From positions 1-6,628 of the forward strand of contig JAJQIQ010000167.1 in assembly GCA_021199135.1 (NCBI GenBank): a stretch of DNA of 6,628 nt, in the 5' to 3' direction. The notes beneath the pieces were generated by a model. The model saw only the letters and a program-made list of their open reading frames with translations. It had not been told where the DNA came from and searched no databases. This DNA is from Clostridiales bacterium. GTDB taxonomy: Bacteria > Bacillota > Clostridia > Lachnospirales > Lachnospiraceae. A program made the translations under genes and the position numbers. Below, piece after piece: positions 1 to 5,822 of this stretch; position 1 is the stretch's first letter, and each line of letters opens with the position of its first letter.

Positions 1-82
1 CGGCTATCGGCAGCCTGCGCCCTTCTGATATCTCAAACAGCTTTCCTTCTGTTGCCGGGATTTCCTTGAGTATCTTTTTCAT
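1..82 (-). CDS. Hypothetical protein, 5' end only (runs off the left edge)
   Basis: Only the first 27 codons are inside the window, beginning MKKILKEIPATEGKLFEI. The ATG at 82-80 is preceded by GGAGGTG with about seven bases of spacing, a strong ribosome binding site that fixes the start. It lies 19 bases after the stop of the 75-residue gene and is probably co-transcribed with the head genes. The visible part has no signal peptide or membrane segment and I do not recognise the family. From position (after the MuF head protein) a scaffold, capsid-accessory or other structural role is possible, but this is inferred from order alone. Confidence 0.72.
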   Translation of the reverse strand, partial: MKKILKEIPATEGKLFEISEGRRLPIA

Positions 83-101
83 CTCGCGCACCTCCATTGC
101 T

Positions 102-329
102 CTAATACCACAATACGGTTTTTTCCTCGGGCGGATCGTCCATTGTCGCAAGATGTCTTAATTCGCGTTTTGCATGAGACGGTGCCATCACTCCTGCTTC
201 TTTGTGTTCTAAAACCTCGCCGGTCTTTATGTCTACCTTCATGAACCCACGCTCATTTTCTTTTCCTTCTGGAAAATAATCTGCCGATATGAACTTGTCA
301 TTTTTTGTTATGTTTTTTAAGACCACCAT
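102..329 (-). CDS. Small hypothetical phage protein overlapping the MuF gene end
   Basis: A 75-residue soluble protein beginning MVVLKNITKNDKFISADY and ending in an acidic stretch (DDPPEE) and KTVLWY. I chose the ATG at 329-327 because GGAG sits four bases upstream. An ATG 13 codons earlier in the same frame would add a basic leader (KNITTRKRQRS) with no better binding site. The gene starts inside the upstream MuF gene and overlaps it by 32 bp, so translation is probably coupled. No membrane segment, cysteine motif or catalytic motif is visible. The composition (about 44% GC over 61-300) is intermediate between the AT-rich MuF tail and the GC-rich packaging genes. Its position directly after a toxin-like tail makes an immunity or chaperone role conceivable, but no sequence feature proves it. 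Confidence 0.8.
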   Translation of the reverse strand: MVVLKNITKNDKFISADYFPEGKENERGFMKVDIKTGEVLEHKEAGVMAPSHAKRELRHLATMDDPPEEKTVLWY

Positions 330-1821
330 AATACTCCGCTGCCTCTTTCTGGTAGTTATATTTTTCATTTGCCATACTATGGGCTACTAAATGCTCTATC
401 TCCGGATTCTCTTTTTTTATTTCCATCTCACATAATTCATGCTCAATTAACGTTCTATCATGCTTTTGAATATTTTTTCCGGTCATGAGCCTTTGCCAGC
501 TCTGGGCAATTGCGCAATCAGGAGCAAATCTTTTGTATTGGCCTGATTCATCATCATACAGCGATTTATCCATAAACAAATATGATTTAATCCGCTTTAT
601 GTCGTCTGCGTCCCTATCAAGATTTGTTGCTATTTTTTCGCAGTCAGTTGAAAAGCTCCTAATCTCATCATAATACATTTCTGCAAATTTATCGGCTTCA
701 TCACTCTCAATATCTGTAATTCTAGCCCCAGATAATATTATACCATCATTTTCATCCTCTTTCAACTCCAAAAGCCCCGAGGTGTCGCCGTCGGCGAACG
801 TCTCCTTCCACTCCTTGTAATCCATGTCCGCGGGGACGTTGTACTGCTTGCCGTCCTCGCCCCTGGCTATCCTCTGGCCGGTCTGCCCGTGGTCGTCCTC
901 GAAGTACGGGCAGGTCGTGGAGCGGCACCACGGATGGAACGGCGGGGCGGTCACGCCCGCCTCGTAGTCCTTCATGGGGAAGTGCTGCCCGTCCATCGTC
1001 TGGCATATCTCCGACGTGCGCGAGTCGAGCGTCGCCACTATCTCATATTCTTCCACGCCGAGGTCCTCGAAGCAATCCTTCTGCGCCGCGCTCGAGAAAT
1101 ACGCCTCCTCGGTCATGACGAGCCGCCCCGCGTTGTACTTCGACGTCTTCATCTGCCGCGCTATCGCATCTATGGCGCTCTGCGGATCCTTGCCGAGCAT
1201 GATGTTCTGCGTGAGCTCCTTCTGCAACGATGACATGAGCTTCTCGCGGCTGGTCCATATCTTCTCGGAGAAATTGGTGCCGTCTGCCGCCCACGGGCTT
1301 GAGAGCACCTTCTCTATCTGCGCCTGATCCAGTCCGGCCACCGGCACACCTACCCTGAGCCCGTGCTGTATCTCATATGCCGTGTGGTAATAGCTGCTCT
1401 CGTATGCATCGGCCAGCGCGGAGCTCATCGTCTCCTGCTGCTTCGAGAACATCGTCTCCAGGCTGTCCTGCATCTCGATTTTCAGCGCCTCGTACTTGGA
1501 TATGTGGTACTTCGCGGACGCGTTCTCGAGCTGCTTTACCCATTTGCCGTTTATGGCATTCTCCTCGCCGTGCTTTATGTACTCCTGCACGGTCCATTTG
1601 AACTCGTCGAGGTCGTCGCCCTTTAGCCACTGCCTGGCCTCCGCCATGCTTATCTCGTTGTTTGCCGCAAATCGCTCATACCACGCCGAGATCTTGCCCT
1701 CTATCTGCTTTTCCGCGTCCCTGTACTGCTTCTCTATCCTGGAGTATGCCGAGAGCCCTATCTTGTTCTGCTCGCTCTCAAGGAGCTCAAACCGTTTCTT
1801 CCAGTAATCACTGCTCTTCAT
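298..1821 (-). CDS. SPP1 gp7/MuF-type head morphogenesis protein with toxin-like C-terminal extension
   Basis: A 507-residue minor head protein. Residues 1-170 are largely helical and charged. Residues about 170-306 carry the MuF/SPP1 gp7 domain, ending in its hallmark segment: LDSRTSEIC at 265-273, DGQHF at 277-281 and PPFHPWCRS at 293-301. In known phages this family associates with the portal and helps head assembly or DNA exit. A linker follows (307-349). Residues about 350-507 form an additional domain absent from the short gp7 proteins, with FAPDCAIAQSWQRL (432-445), HD (454-455), HELCE (461-465), AH (480-481) and EKYNY (486-490). The DNA for this tail is about 36% GC (541-780), against 66% just upstream (781-1020), so it was probably acquired separately. 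MuF proteins carrying toxin tails are a known polymorphic-toxin class in temperate phages; I cannot name the activity here. The gene overlaps the portal by 14 bp, with GAGGA eight bases before the ATG. Confidence 0.9.
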   Translation of the reverse strand: MKSSDYWKKRFELLESEQNKIGLSAYSRIEKQYRDAEKQIEGKISAWYERFAANNEISMAEARQWLKGDDLDEFKWTVQEYIKHGEENAINGKWVKQLENASAKYHISKYEALKIEMQDSLETMFSKQQETMSSALADAYESSYYHTAYEIQHGLRVGVPVAGLDQAQIEKVLSSPWAADGTNFSEKIWTSREKLMSSLQKELTQNIMLGKDPQSAIDAIARQMKTSKYNAGRLVMTEEAYFSSAAQKDCFEDLGVEEYEIVATLDSRTSEICQTMDGQHFPMKDYEAGVTAPPFHPWCRSTTCPYFEDDHGQTGQRIARGEDGKQYNVPADMDYKEWKETFADGDTSGLLELKEDENDGIILSGARITDIESDEADKFAEMYYDEIRSFSTDCEKIATNLDRDADDIKRIKSYLFMDKSLYDDESGQYKRFAPDCAIAQSWQRLMTGKNIQKHDRTLIEHELCEMEIKKENPEIEHLVAHSMANEKYNYQKEAAEYYGGLKKHNKK

Positions 1822-3334
1822 CGTCCGATTCCTCGTCCTTCCTGCCGTCCCCTGCGTTCATGGGGAATGCGTTCTGGTACGGGTTCATCTTTTCCATGTC
1901 TTCCTGCTCTTCCTCGTCTATCCTGCGCAGCTCTTCGTCCACGTCGTCCACCCACGGGTGCTGCGCCACGAGCGTCTGCTTTGACAGGATGCCGACGGAG
2001 TTCTTGATGTTGTCTATGACGGTCGCCTCGTCCATCATCATGTCGCGGTTGAATATCACTGTGACGTCCTCGCCCGAAAAATCCCCGTGCCCGGTGTTCG
2101 CCAGGTGCGCGTCCGTGAACCACAGGATGTCCTCGAACGCCGCCTGCAGCTCGCTCTCCATGTCGTTCGCGTCCAGGTCGATGTCCGAGTACATTGACTG
2201 TATGTTCATCTGGTTCGGGGTTCCGGAGAGGCGGTCGTCCTTCGCGTCGTAGCCCATCCCGTTCTCGATGATGGCCTTCTTGAATATCTCCACGATCGCC
2301 TTGTAGTTGTCGGAGTTCACCTGAATCTCTAGCGTCTCCACGCCGCCCTTGGTCTCGCCGTCATAGCGGACCTTGACCGCGCCGTATGTCGCGAGGTTGC
2401 GCCGGAACTCGCCGAGGTTGGTTCCGTCGTAGTTCTTGAGCACCAGCACGGTGTTCCTCGCGTCCTCCTGCATGTTGTTCTCGAAGTCGGACAGCATCGC
2501 GTTTATCCCGTCCTGCAGCGACTTCACTTTCTTGAGCAAGGGGGTTTCCGTCTCGTTGTACTTCAGCGGCACGAGCGGCACGCGCGTCCAGTTGTACCCT
2601 ACGGCGTTCCCCTCCGCGTCGGTCATCGTGACGTGGTAGCTGTCGGGGCTCACGCCCCCGCTCACGTCCGGGATGAGCACCCCTCCGTCAAGGATGAACC
2701 TGTGCGTCCCGTCGAGGTCGTACACCTCCACCTTCTCGATTATCGTCTGCTCATCCCCCTTGTACCCCACCACGGCATACAGGCGGACGGCATATTCCAG
2801 GGAGGTGTGCTCGGTGTCCTTCCAGAACGGCAGTATCTCATATCCCGGGAAAAAACGGAACGTGAAATTCCCCTCTTCATCGTAGTATGGGTAGAGCCAT
2901 GCGATCCCGGAGTTGAGCACGGCCTTCCCTGCGTTCTTTAGCATCCTCATGAACTTTTTCCCGAATATGTCCTTCAGGAGACCTATGTACTCGCTGTTCT
3001 TCCCGTCCAGCGCGAACGGCTGCCCCAGCAGGTAGTTTGCCTTCTGGTTCACGAGCTTGGCGTACTGGTTGTCTATGATGTGGTTGTTCGGCAGGTTGTC
3101 CACTTCCGTCACCTTGCCGTCGTCGCCGATCATGGTGCGCTTCCTCGCTATGATGTCGTGCTCGCTGTCGTAATACAGGTGCCCCTTGATCTGCAGCATC
3201 CTGCGGGGGCTTATCTTCCACTTGGAGATTTCCCTTTCCAGGAATTCCTTGTCGTGCATCCTGCCCTGCGCCCCCTCGAACGTCAAGTTCGATGCCCGGA
3301 GCGCGAGGCTGTCTATGAAATTCGTGGCAAGCAT
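1808..3334 (-). CDS. Phage portal protein, SPP1 gp6 type
   Basis: A 508-residue portal subunit. Portals form a dodecameric ring at one head vertex, dock the terminase, and serve as the channel for DNA entry and exit. The protein shows the SPP1 gp6 pattern: KGHLYYDS at 50-57, then NNHIIDNQYAKLV at 83-95 and NYLLGQPF at 100-107, a central region with repeated Tyr/Phe-rich strands, and a very acidic C-terminus (DEESDDEEQ). I chose the ATG at 3334-3332, with GGGAGGGGG eight bases upstream. A TTG 13 codons earlier gives an unlikely hydrophilic leader and has no ribosome binding site. The length matches the family (about 450-520). It lies between terL and the MuF gene, the usual SPP1-like order, and overlaps the MuF start by 14 bp. 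It looks intact. Confidence 0.95.
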   Translation of the reverse strand: MLATNFIDSLALRASNLTFEGAQGRMHDKEFLEREISKWKISPRRMLQIKGHLYYDSEHDIIARKRTMIGDDGKVTEVDNLPNNHIIDNQYAKLVNQKANYLLGQPFALDGKNSEYIGLLKDIFGKKFMRMLKNAGKAVLNSGIAWLYPYYDEEGNFTFRFFPGYEILPFWKDTEHTSLEYAVRLYAVVGYKGDEQTIIEKVEVYDLDGTHRFILDGGVLIPDVSGGVSPDSYHVTMTDAEGNAVGYNWTRVPLVPLKYNETETPLLKKVKSLQDGINAMLSDFENNMQEDARNTVLVLKNYDGTNLGEFRRNLATYGAVKVRYDGETKGGVETLEIQVNSDNYKAIVEIFKKAIIENGMGYDAKDDRLSGTPNQMNIQSMYSDIDLDANDMESELQAAFEDILWFTDAHLANTGHGDFSGEDVTVIFNRDMMMDEATVIDNIKNSVGILSKQTLVAQHPWVDDVDEELRRIDEEEQEDMEKMNPYQNAFPMNAGDGRKDEESDDEEQ

Positions 3335-3371
3335 GGGATTTTCCCCCTCCCTTTTTGTCTTATGTGAATTC

Positions 3372-3397
3372 AAAAAATCCCGGGGCCACCGCCGGGG
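3372..3397 (-). terminator. Terminator-like hairpin between terL and portal
   Basis: On the minus strand, CCCGG pairs with CCGGG, with two further G-C pairs inside after a one-base bulge, followed by A and six T. It lies 14 bases past the terL stop and 38 before the portal start. Its shape is that of an intrinsic terminator, but because portal genes are normally co-transcribed with terL it may act as a partial attenuator or mRNA end-protecting structure. Confidence 0.5.
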
Positions 3398-3411
3398 TCT
3401 TACGTTTACGT

Positions 3412-4644
3412 CTATTCAAAGCTGAACGCGTCCGGCATGAGTATCTTCGACACTCCGTAGCGCATGGAGTCCATGCCGTGCGAAAACTCGTGGTCTGGCT
3501 TGTCGAGCAGTTTCCCGGTCTTCGGGTCTTTCGCCCAGCAGTAGTTGCTTATCTCCTTGGCAAATTCCGTGCAGCGCGGATGCACGACTATCTGGTAGTT
3601 CTGGATCAGCTGTATGCCATAATTCACCGAGTCCCTGCCCTTGCGCGAGCCCTCCGCCCTGATGCCCTCCTCGCGCAGCTCCGCTATGCTCTTCGGCTCC
3701 GCCGAGTCGCAGACGATGACCTGCCCGCCGTAGCCCATCGCCTTTATCTGCTCCGCGATCTGCCGGTTCGTCGCGCCGGTCTGGTACCACTCGTCAAAGA
3801 CATATATCTTCATCGCAACGTTATCCACCATCTCGCAGACGAACGCGTTCGGATCGGTGAAGCCGAAGTCGAGGTTGAACGCCGCCTTGATCCCGGGCGT
3901 TTTTCTCACCGCATCCACGTCGAAGTCCTCGTAGGCGACGTTCTCGTATATGAGCCCGTCCGCAATCCCCCACTCGCCCTCGCCCTCTATGCGGTACCGG
4001 CGCGGGTTGTTCTCCTTCATGCGCAGGAACACGCCCCTGTCCGCGTCGTCCAGCCACTCGTTGCACTGCCAGGTCGTCGTCTTGACAAACGTGTCCGGGT
4101 CGGGGCTGTCGAAAAATCTTGCCTTGATCCACGAGGTAGCGGACCACGGGTTGAACGTCATCGTGATCTGCTTAAAGTACCCCGGCGGCATCTTGCCGCG
4201 GATGGAGAGGTCGAGCTTGTTGAAGTCGTCCTCGTTGGTGACCTCGTACGCCTCCTCGATCCAGACCCAGCACAGCACGCCCTTGTCGACGGAGATCGAC
4301 GTGATCTTCAAGCCGTCGTCCAGCCCACGGAAAAGTATCTTCTGGCCGGTCGAGCGGCGCGTGATCTGGAGCGGCGAGAGCGTGTAGTCAAAGTAGTCGT
4401 CCAGCCCGAAGCGGTGGATTGCCCATTTGAGGTCGCTGTACACGGAGTCGCGCAGCGTGTTCGAGTACCGGCGCACGCACAGGCCGTTGCTCTCCGGGTA
4501 CTGGATGAGCCGGAAAATCATGTTGAGCGCGGCGGTCTTGCTTTTCTTCGATCCGCGCGAGCCCTTGCACACGCGATACCGTCTCTCGGTCTCCCAGAAG
4601 TCCTTGTACCCCTTGCCGACGAGCTCCTGCAGGGATATCCTCAT
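3412..4644 (-). CDS. terL: Terminase large subunit (ATPase/nuclease)
   Basis: A 410-residue packaging motor of the PBSX/SPP1-like family. It hydrolyses ATP to pump DNA into the prohead through the portal and cuts the concatemer. The N-terminal ATPase shows a Walker A-type loop KGSRGSKKSKT at 27-37, a Walker B strand CWVWIEEA at 125-132 with acidic residues E130/E131, and the coupling motif TFNP at 163-166. The C-terminal RNase H-like nuclease shows three acidic positions: D259 in NLDFGF, D313 in VCDSAEP, and D392 in HGMDSMRYG. The length is usual and all motifs are present, so it should be active. The start ATG overlaps the terS stop as ATGA, with only AAAGG directly before it, so translation probably relies on coupling to terS. 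No HNH endonuclease gene is adjacent. Confidence 0.97.
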   Translation of the reverse strand: MRISLQELVGKGYKDFWETERRYRVCKGSRGSKKSKTAALNMIFRLIQYPESNGLCVRRYSNTLRDSVYSDLKWAIHRFGLDDYFDYTLSPLQITRRSTGQKILFRGLDDGLKITSISVDKGVLCWVWIEEAYEVTNEDDFNKLDLSIRGKMPPGYFKQITMTFNPWSATSWIKARFFDSPDPDTFVKTTTWQCNEWLDDADRGVFLRMKENNPRRYRIEGEGEWGIADGLIYENVAYEDFDVDAVRKTPGIKAAFNLDFGFTDPNAFVCEMVDNVAMKIYVFDEWYQTGATNRQIAEQIKAMGYGGQVIVCDSAEPKSIAELREEGIRAEGSRKGRDSVNYGIQLIQNYQIVVHPRCTEFAKEISNYCWAKDPKTGKLLDKPDHEFSHGMDSMRYGVSKILMPDAFSFE

Positions 4645-5075
4645 CCTTTCAAGTCCTCCACGATCGTTATGGGCTCGACCGCCACCGCCATGTTTTCCTT
4701 GAACACGCCGTATGCCTTGCCGATGAGCTCCGCCGCCTTTATCCGGTCTTTCGCGGACACGTCGATGTCGATTACGTTCTGCACCCCGTTCCCGATCATC
4801 CTCAGCGCCTTTTCTTCCTGCTCGCCGCGCATCACGGACGTGAGGTATTCCATGACTTCTTTCGCATCCGCGGTCTTCTCGTCGTGGATTCTTTCAAGTT
4901 CTGAACTGATGTACGCATTGATGAGAGGTTTTCGGAGGTTCTCTTTTCCGATCGCATCTGCTGTCTTCGCTGAATATCCCGCGCGGATCGCGGCCTGCGT
5001 CGCGTTCATGTCGACCAGGTACTCATCGCAGAACCTTCTCTGTTTTGCAGTCATATTATTTTTCTTTGCCGCCAT
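4641..5075 (-). CDS. terS: Terminase small subunit (Terminase_2/XtmA type)
   Basis: A 144-residue DNA-recognition subunit of the terminase. It binds the packaging site, forms a ring, and hands the DNA to TerL. The N-terminus shows the family signature: MTAKQRRFCDEYL at 8-20, NATQAAIRAGYS at 24-35, which is the helix-turn-helix, and ENLRKPLI around 45-52. The middle is a helical oligomerisation region with DAKEVMEYLTSVMRGE, and the C-terminus is short and acidic. I set the start at 5075 because GGGGAGGTGA lies five bases upstream and the family starts close to TAKQRRF. The open frame extends 96 codons further upstream, but that part is low-complexity translation of the repeats in the leader and is not convincing protein. 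Stop and terL start overlap by four bases. Confidence 0.95.
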   Translation of the reverse strand: MAAKKNNMTAKQRRFCDEYLVDMNATQAAIRAGYSAKTADAIGKENLRKPLINAYISSELERIHDEKTADAKEVMEYLTSVMRGEQEEKALRMIGNGVQNVIDIDVSAKDRIKAAELIGKAYGVFKENMAVAVEPITIVEDLKG

Positions 5076-5080
5076 GGATC

Positions 5081-5090
5081 TCACCTCCCC
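5081..5090 (-). promoter_or_regulatory. Strong ribosome binding site deciding the terS start
   Basis: GGGGAGGTGA on the minus strand, five bases before the ATG at 5075. It matches the 3' end of 16S rRNA over GGAGGTGA. It decides against the much longer open frame reading through the leader. CCTCCT in the leader (minus strand, 5148-5143) could pair with it. Confidence 0.8.
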
Positions 5091-5112
5091 GCTCATGCTC
5101 CTGGCGTGCAAA

Positions 5113-5136
5113 GGGACGGCCCACATTGGCCGCCCC
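5113..5136 (-). other. GC-rich stem-loop in the terS leader
   Basis: A nine-pair stem with a six-base loop: GGGGCGGCC, AATGTG, GGCCGTCCC on the minus strand. The single non-Watson-Crick pair is G-U in minus-strand RNA but A-C in plus-strand RNA, so the structure fits a minus-strand transcript better. Only TTT follows, so it is a weak terminator at best. It sits 37 bases before the terS ATG, and a role in leader folding or mRNA stability is more likely than termination. Confidence 0.45.
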
Positions 5137-5183
5137 GTATCTAGGAGGAAATTATGAAAAAGACAATGAAATCCTTGCGTGAC

Positions 5184-5280
5184 GCCTCCTGCTGCTTTTT
5201 GGATGCCTCCTGCTGCTCCTTTTGCAGCGCCTTTTGGCCTCCTGCTGCTCCTTGGGGGCTTCCCGCGCCCCTCCTGCTGC
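5184..5280. repeat. Four direct repeats of CCTCCTGCTGC upstream of terS
   Basis: Copies begin at 5185, 5206, 5238 and 5270; the first three share GCCTCCTGCTGCT, and copies two and three extend to GCCTCCTGCTGCTCCTT. Spacings are 21, 32 and 32 bases, so they are not a clean codon repeat. On the minus strand each copy contains AGGAGG. They could be protein-binding iterons for TerS (a pac or cos-like site), structured leader RNA, or the coding repeats of a small peptide. Confidence 0.75.
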
Positions 5281-5291
5281 ATCTCCGTCCT

Positions 5292-5311
5292 GCCGCCCCT
5301 GTGCGGCTTTT
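5292..5311 (+). terminator. Weak terminator-like hairpin facing the plus strand
   Basis: GCCGC pairs with GCGGC across a six-base loop (CCCTGT), followed by TTTT on the plus strand. It would end a transcript running rightward through the repeat region. The stem is only five pairs and no matching plus-strand promoter is evident, so it may be part of general leader structure. Confidence 0.25.
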
Positions 5312-5327
5312 CATGAATACACTGTAT

Positions 5328-5356
5328 CACATATGCATACTGACAAAAAATGACAA
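5328..5356 (-). promoter_or_regulatory. Candidate late promoter/operator with tandem TTGTCA boxes
   Basis: Two TTGTCA boxes on the minus strand (5356-5351 and 5346-5341) are spaced exactly ten bases apart, about one helical turn. The first has a TATGTG at 17-base spacing (5333-5328), a poor -10 box. The boxes begin four bases after the regulator stop, and transcription would enter the terS leader. A weak -10 next to iterated upstream boxes fits activation by the neighbouring regulator, but this is inference from position. Confidence 0.35.
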
Positions 5357-5359
5357 CTT

Positions 5360-5785
5360 TCAAAATTCCCGCAGGTGTTTATTTTCAAAATCCTGCAGTG
5401 CGTGCCCGTGGATGCGGTATATGCTCCGGATGTCGTAGCCCATCTCGGCCGCGATCTCCTCGAACCGCTTGAATTCCACATACCGCTTATAGAGCACCTG
5501 CATGTGTTTCTCGTTCGTAAGCCCTTGGATCTGGTTTATGATCCGGTGCTTCTCGTCGATGTAGCGGTCGACCTCCTTGTCAATCTCGGTGCTGAGCATG
5601 GCCATCTTCTCGACCGACTTCGCAAACGGCGCGTCTCCCGCCGGGGAGGTCTGCACCCTCTCGCCGGAATAGTCCATCCCCCCGACGGAGGCGCACGCCG
5701 CCCGCAGCCCGTCCAGCTCGCCCATCTTCTGGTCTATCATCGTATCGAGCCTCTGCAGGCTCCGCAGGTACTCCTTCGCAGTCAT
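5360..5785 (-). CDS. DUF1492/ArpU-type phage late regulator (sigma region 4-like)
   Basis: A 141-residue small DNA-binding protein. It starts MTAKEYLRSLQRLD, which is typical of DUF1492 proteins, followed by a helical, probably coiled-coil region with a polar loop (residues about 37-57). The C-terminal part resembles sigma-70 region 4: NEKHMQVLYKRYVEFKRFEEIA around 91-112 and the recognition-helix-like MGYDIRSIYRIHGHAL around 115-130. Relatives in Gram-positive phages stand directly before terS and are thought to activate late genes, as Xpf, ArpU and RinA do in their own phages. I chose the second ATG (5785): GGGGAGG is ten bases away, whereas the ATG three codons earlier has it only one base away. 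An eight-codon frame ends in an ATGA overlap with this start. Assignment to the regulator class is firm; its exact target is not. Confidence 0.88.
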   Translation of the reverse strand: MTAKEYLRSLQRLDTMIDQKMGELDGLRAACASVGGMDYSGERVQTSPAGDAPFAKSVEKMAMLSTEIDKEVDRYIDEKHRIINQIQGLTNEKHMQVLYKRYVEFKRFEEIAAEMGYDIRSIYRIHGHALQDFENKHLREF

Positions 5786-5808
5786 GGATTGCATTCCTCC
5801 CCTATCAT
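5782..5808 (-). other. Possible eight-codon leader frame before the regulator
   Basis: GGGAGGGG lies seven bases before an ATG that reads MIGEECNP and then TGA. The TGA shares bases with the regulator ATG (ATGA). It could couple translation from the upstream hydrolase gene into the regulator, and it could explain why the regulator's own GGAGG is rather distant. It may equally be chance. Confidence 0.2.
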
Positions 5809-5822
5809 TGCTTCGCCCCTCC

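Noticed and set aside
330..368. An earlier ATG for the 75-residue gene
   Set aside because: It would deepen the overlap with the MuF gene to 71 bp and add a basic leader. The ATG at 329 has GGAG at a workable spacing.
1662..2252. A 196-codon Ser-rich frame on the plus strand
   Set aside because: It is opposite the portal and MuF genes, with Ser/Cys-rich translation typical of an antisense shadow and no ribosome binding site.
3335..3373. A TTG start giving the portal 13 more residues
   Set aside because: There is no ribosome binding site before the TTG, and the ATG at 3334 follows GGGAGGGGG.
3355..5157. A 600-codon open frame on the plus strand
   Set aside because: It lies opposite terL and terS, whose motifs are clear. 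Its composition is Arg/Val/Leu/His-rich with no domains, and no ribosome site is seen at its start. It is a by-product of GC-rich codon use on the other strand.
5184..5280. CRISPR array
   Set aside because: The repeats are only 11-13 bp with 8-21 bp between them, spacings are irregular and no cas gene is near.
5076..5363. A longer TerS with 96 extra N-terminal residues
   Set aside because: The extra part is low-complexity translation of the repeats and hairpins. The start at 5075 has a near-perfect ribosome site and matches the family's N-terminus.
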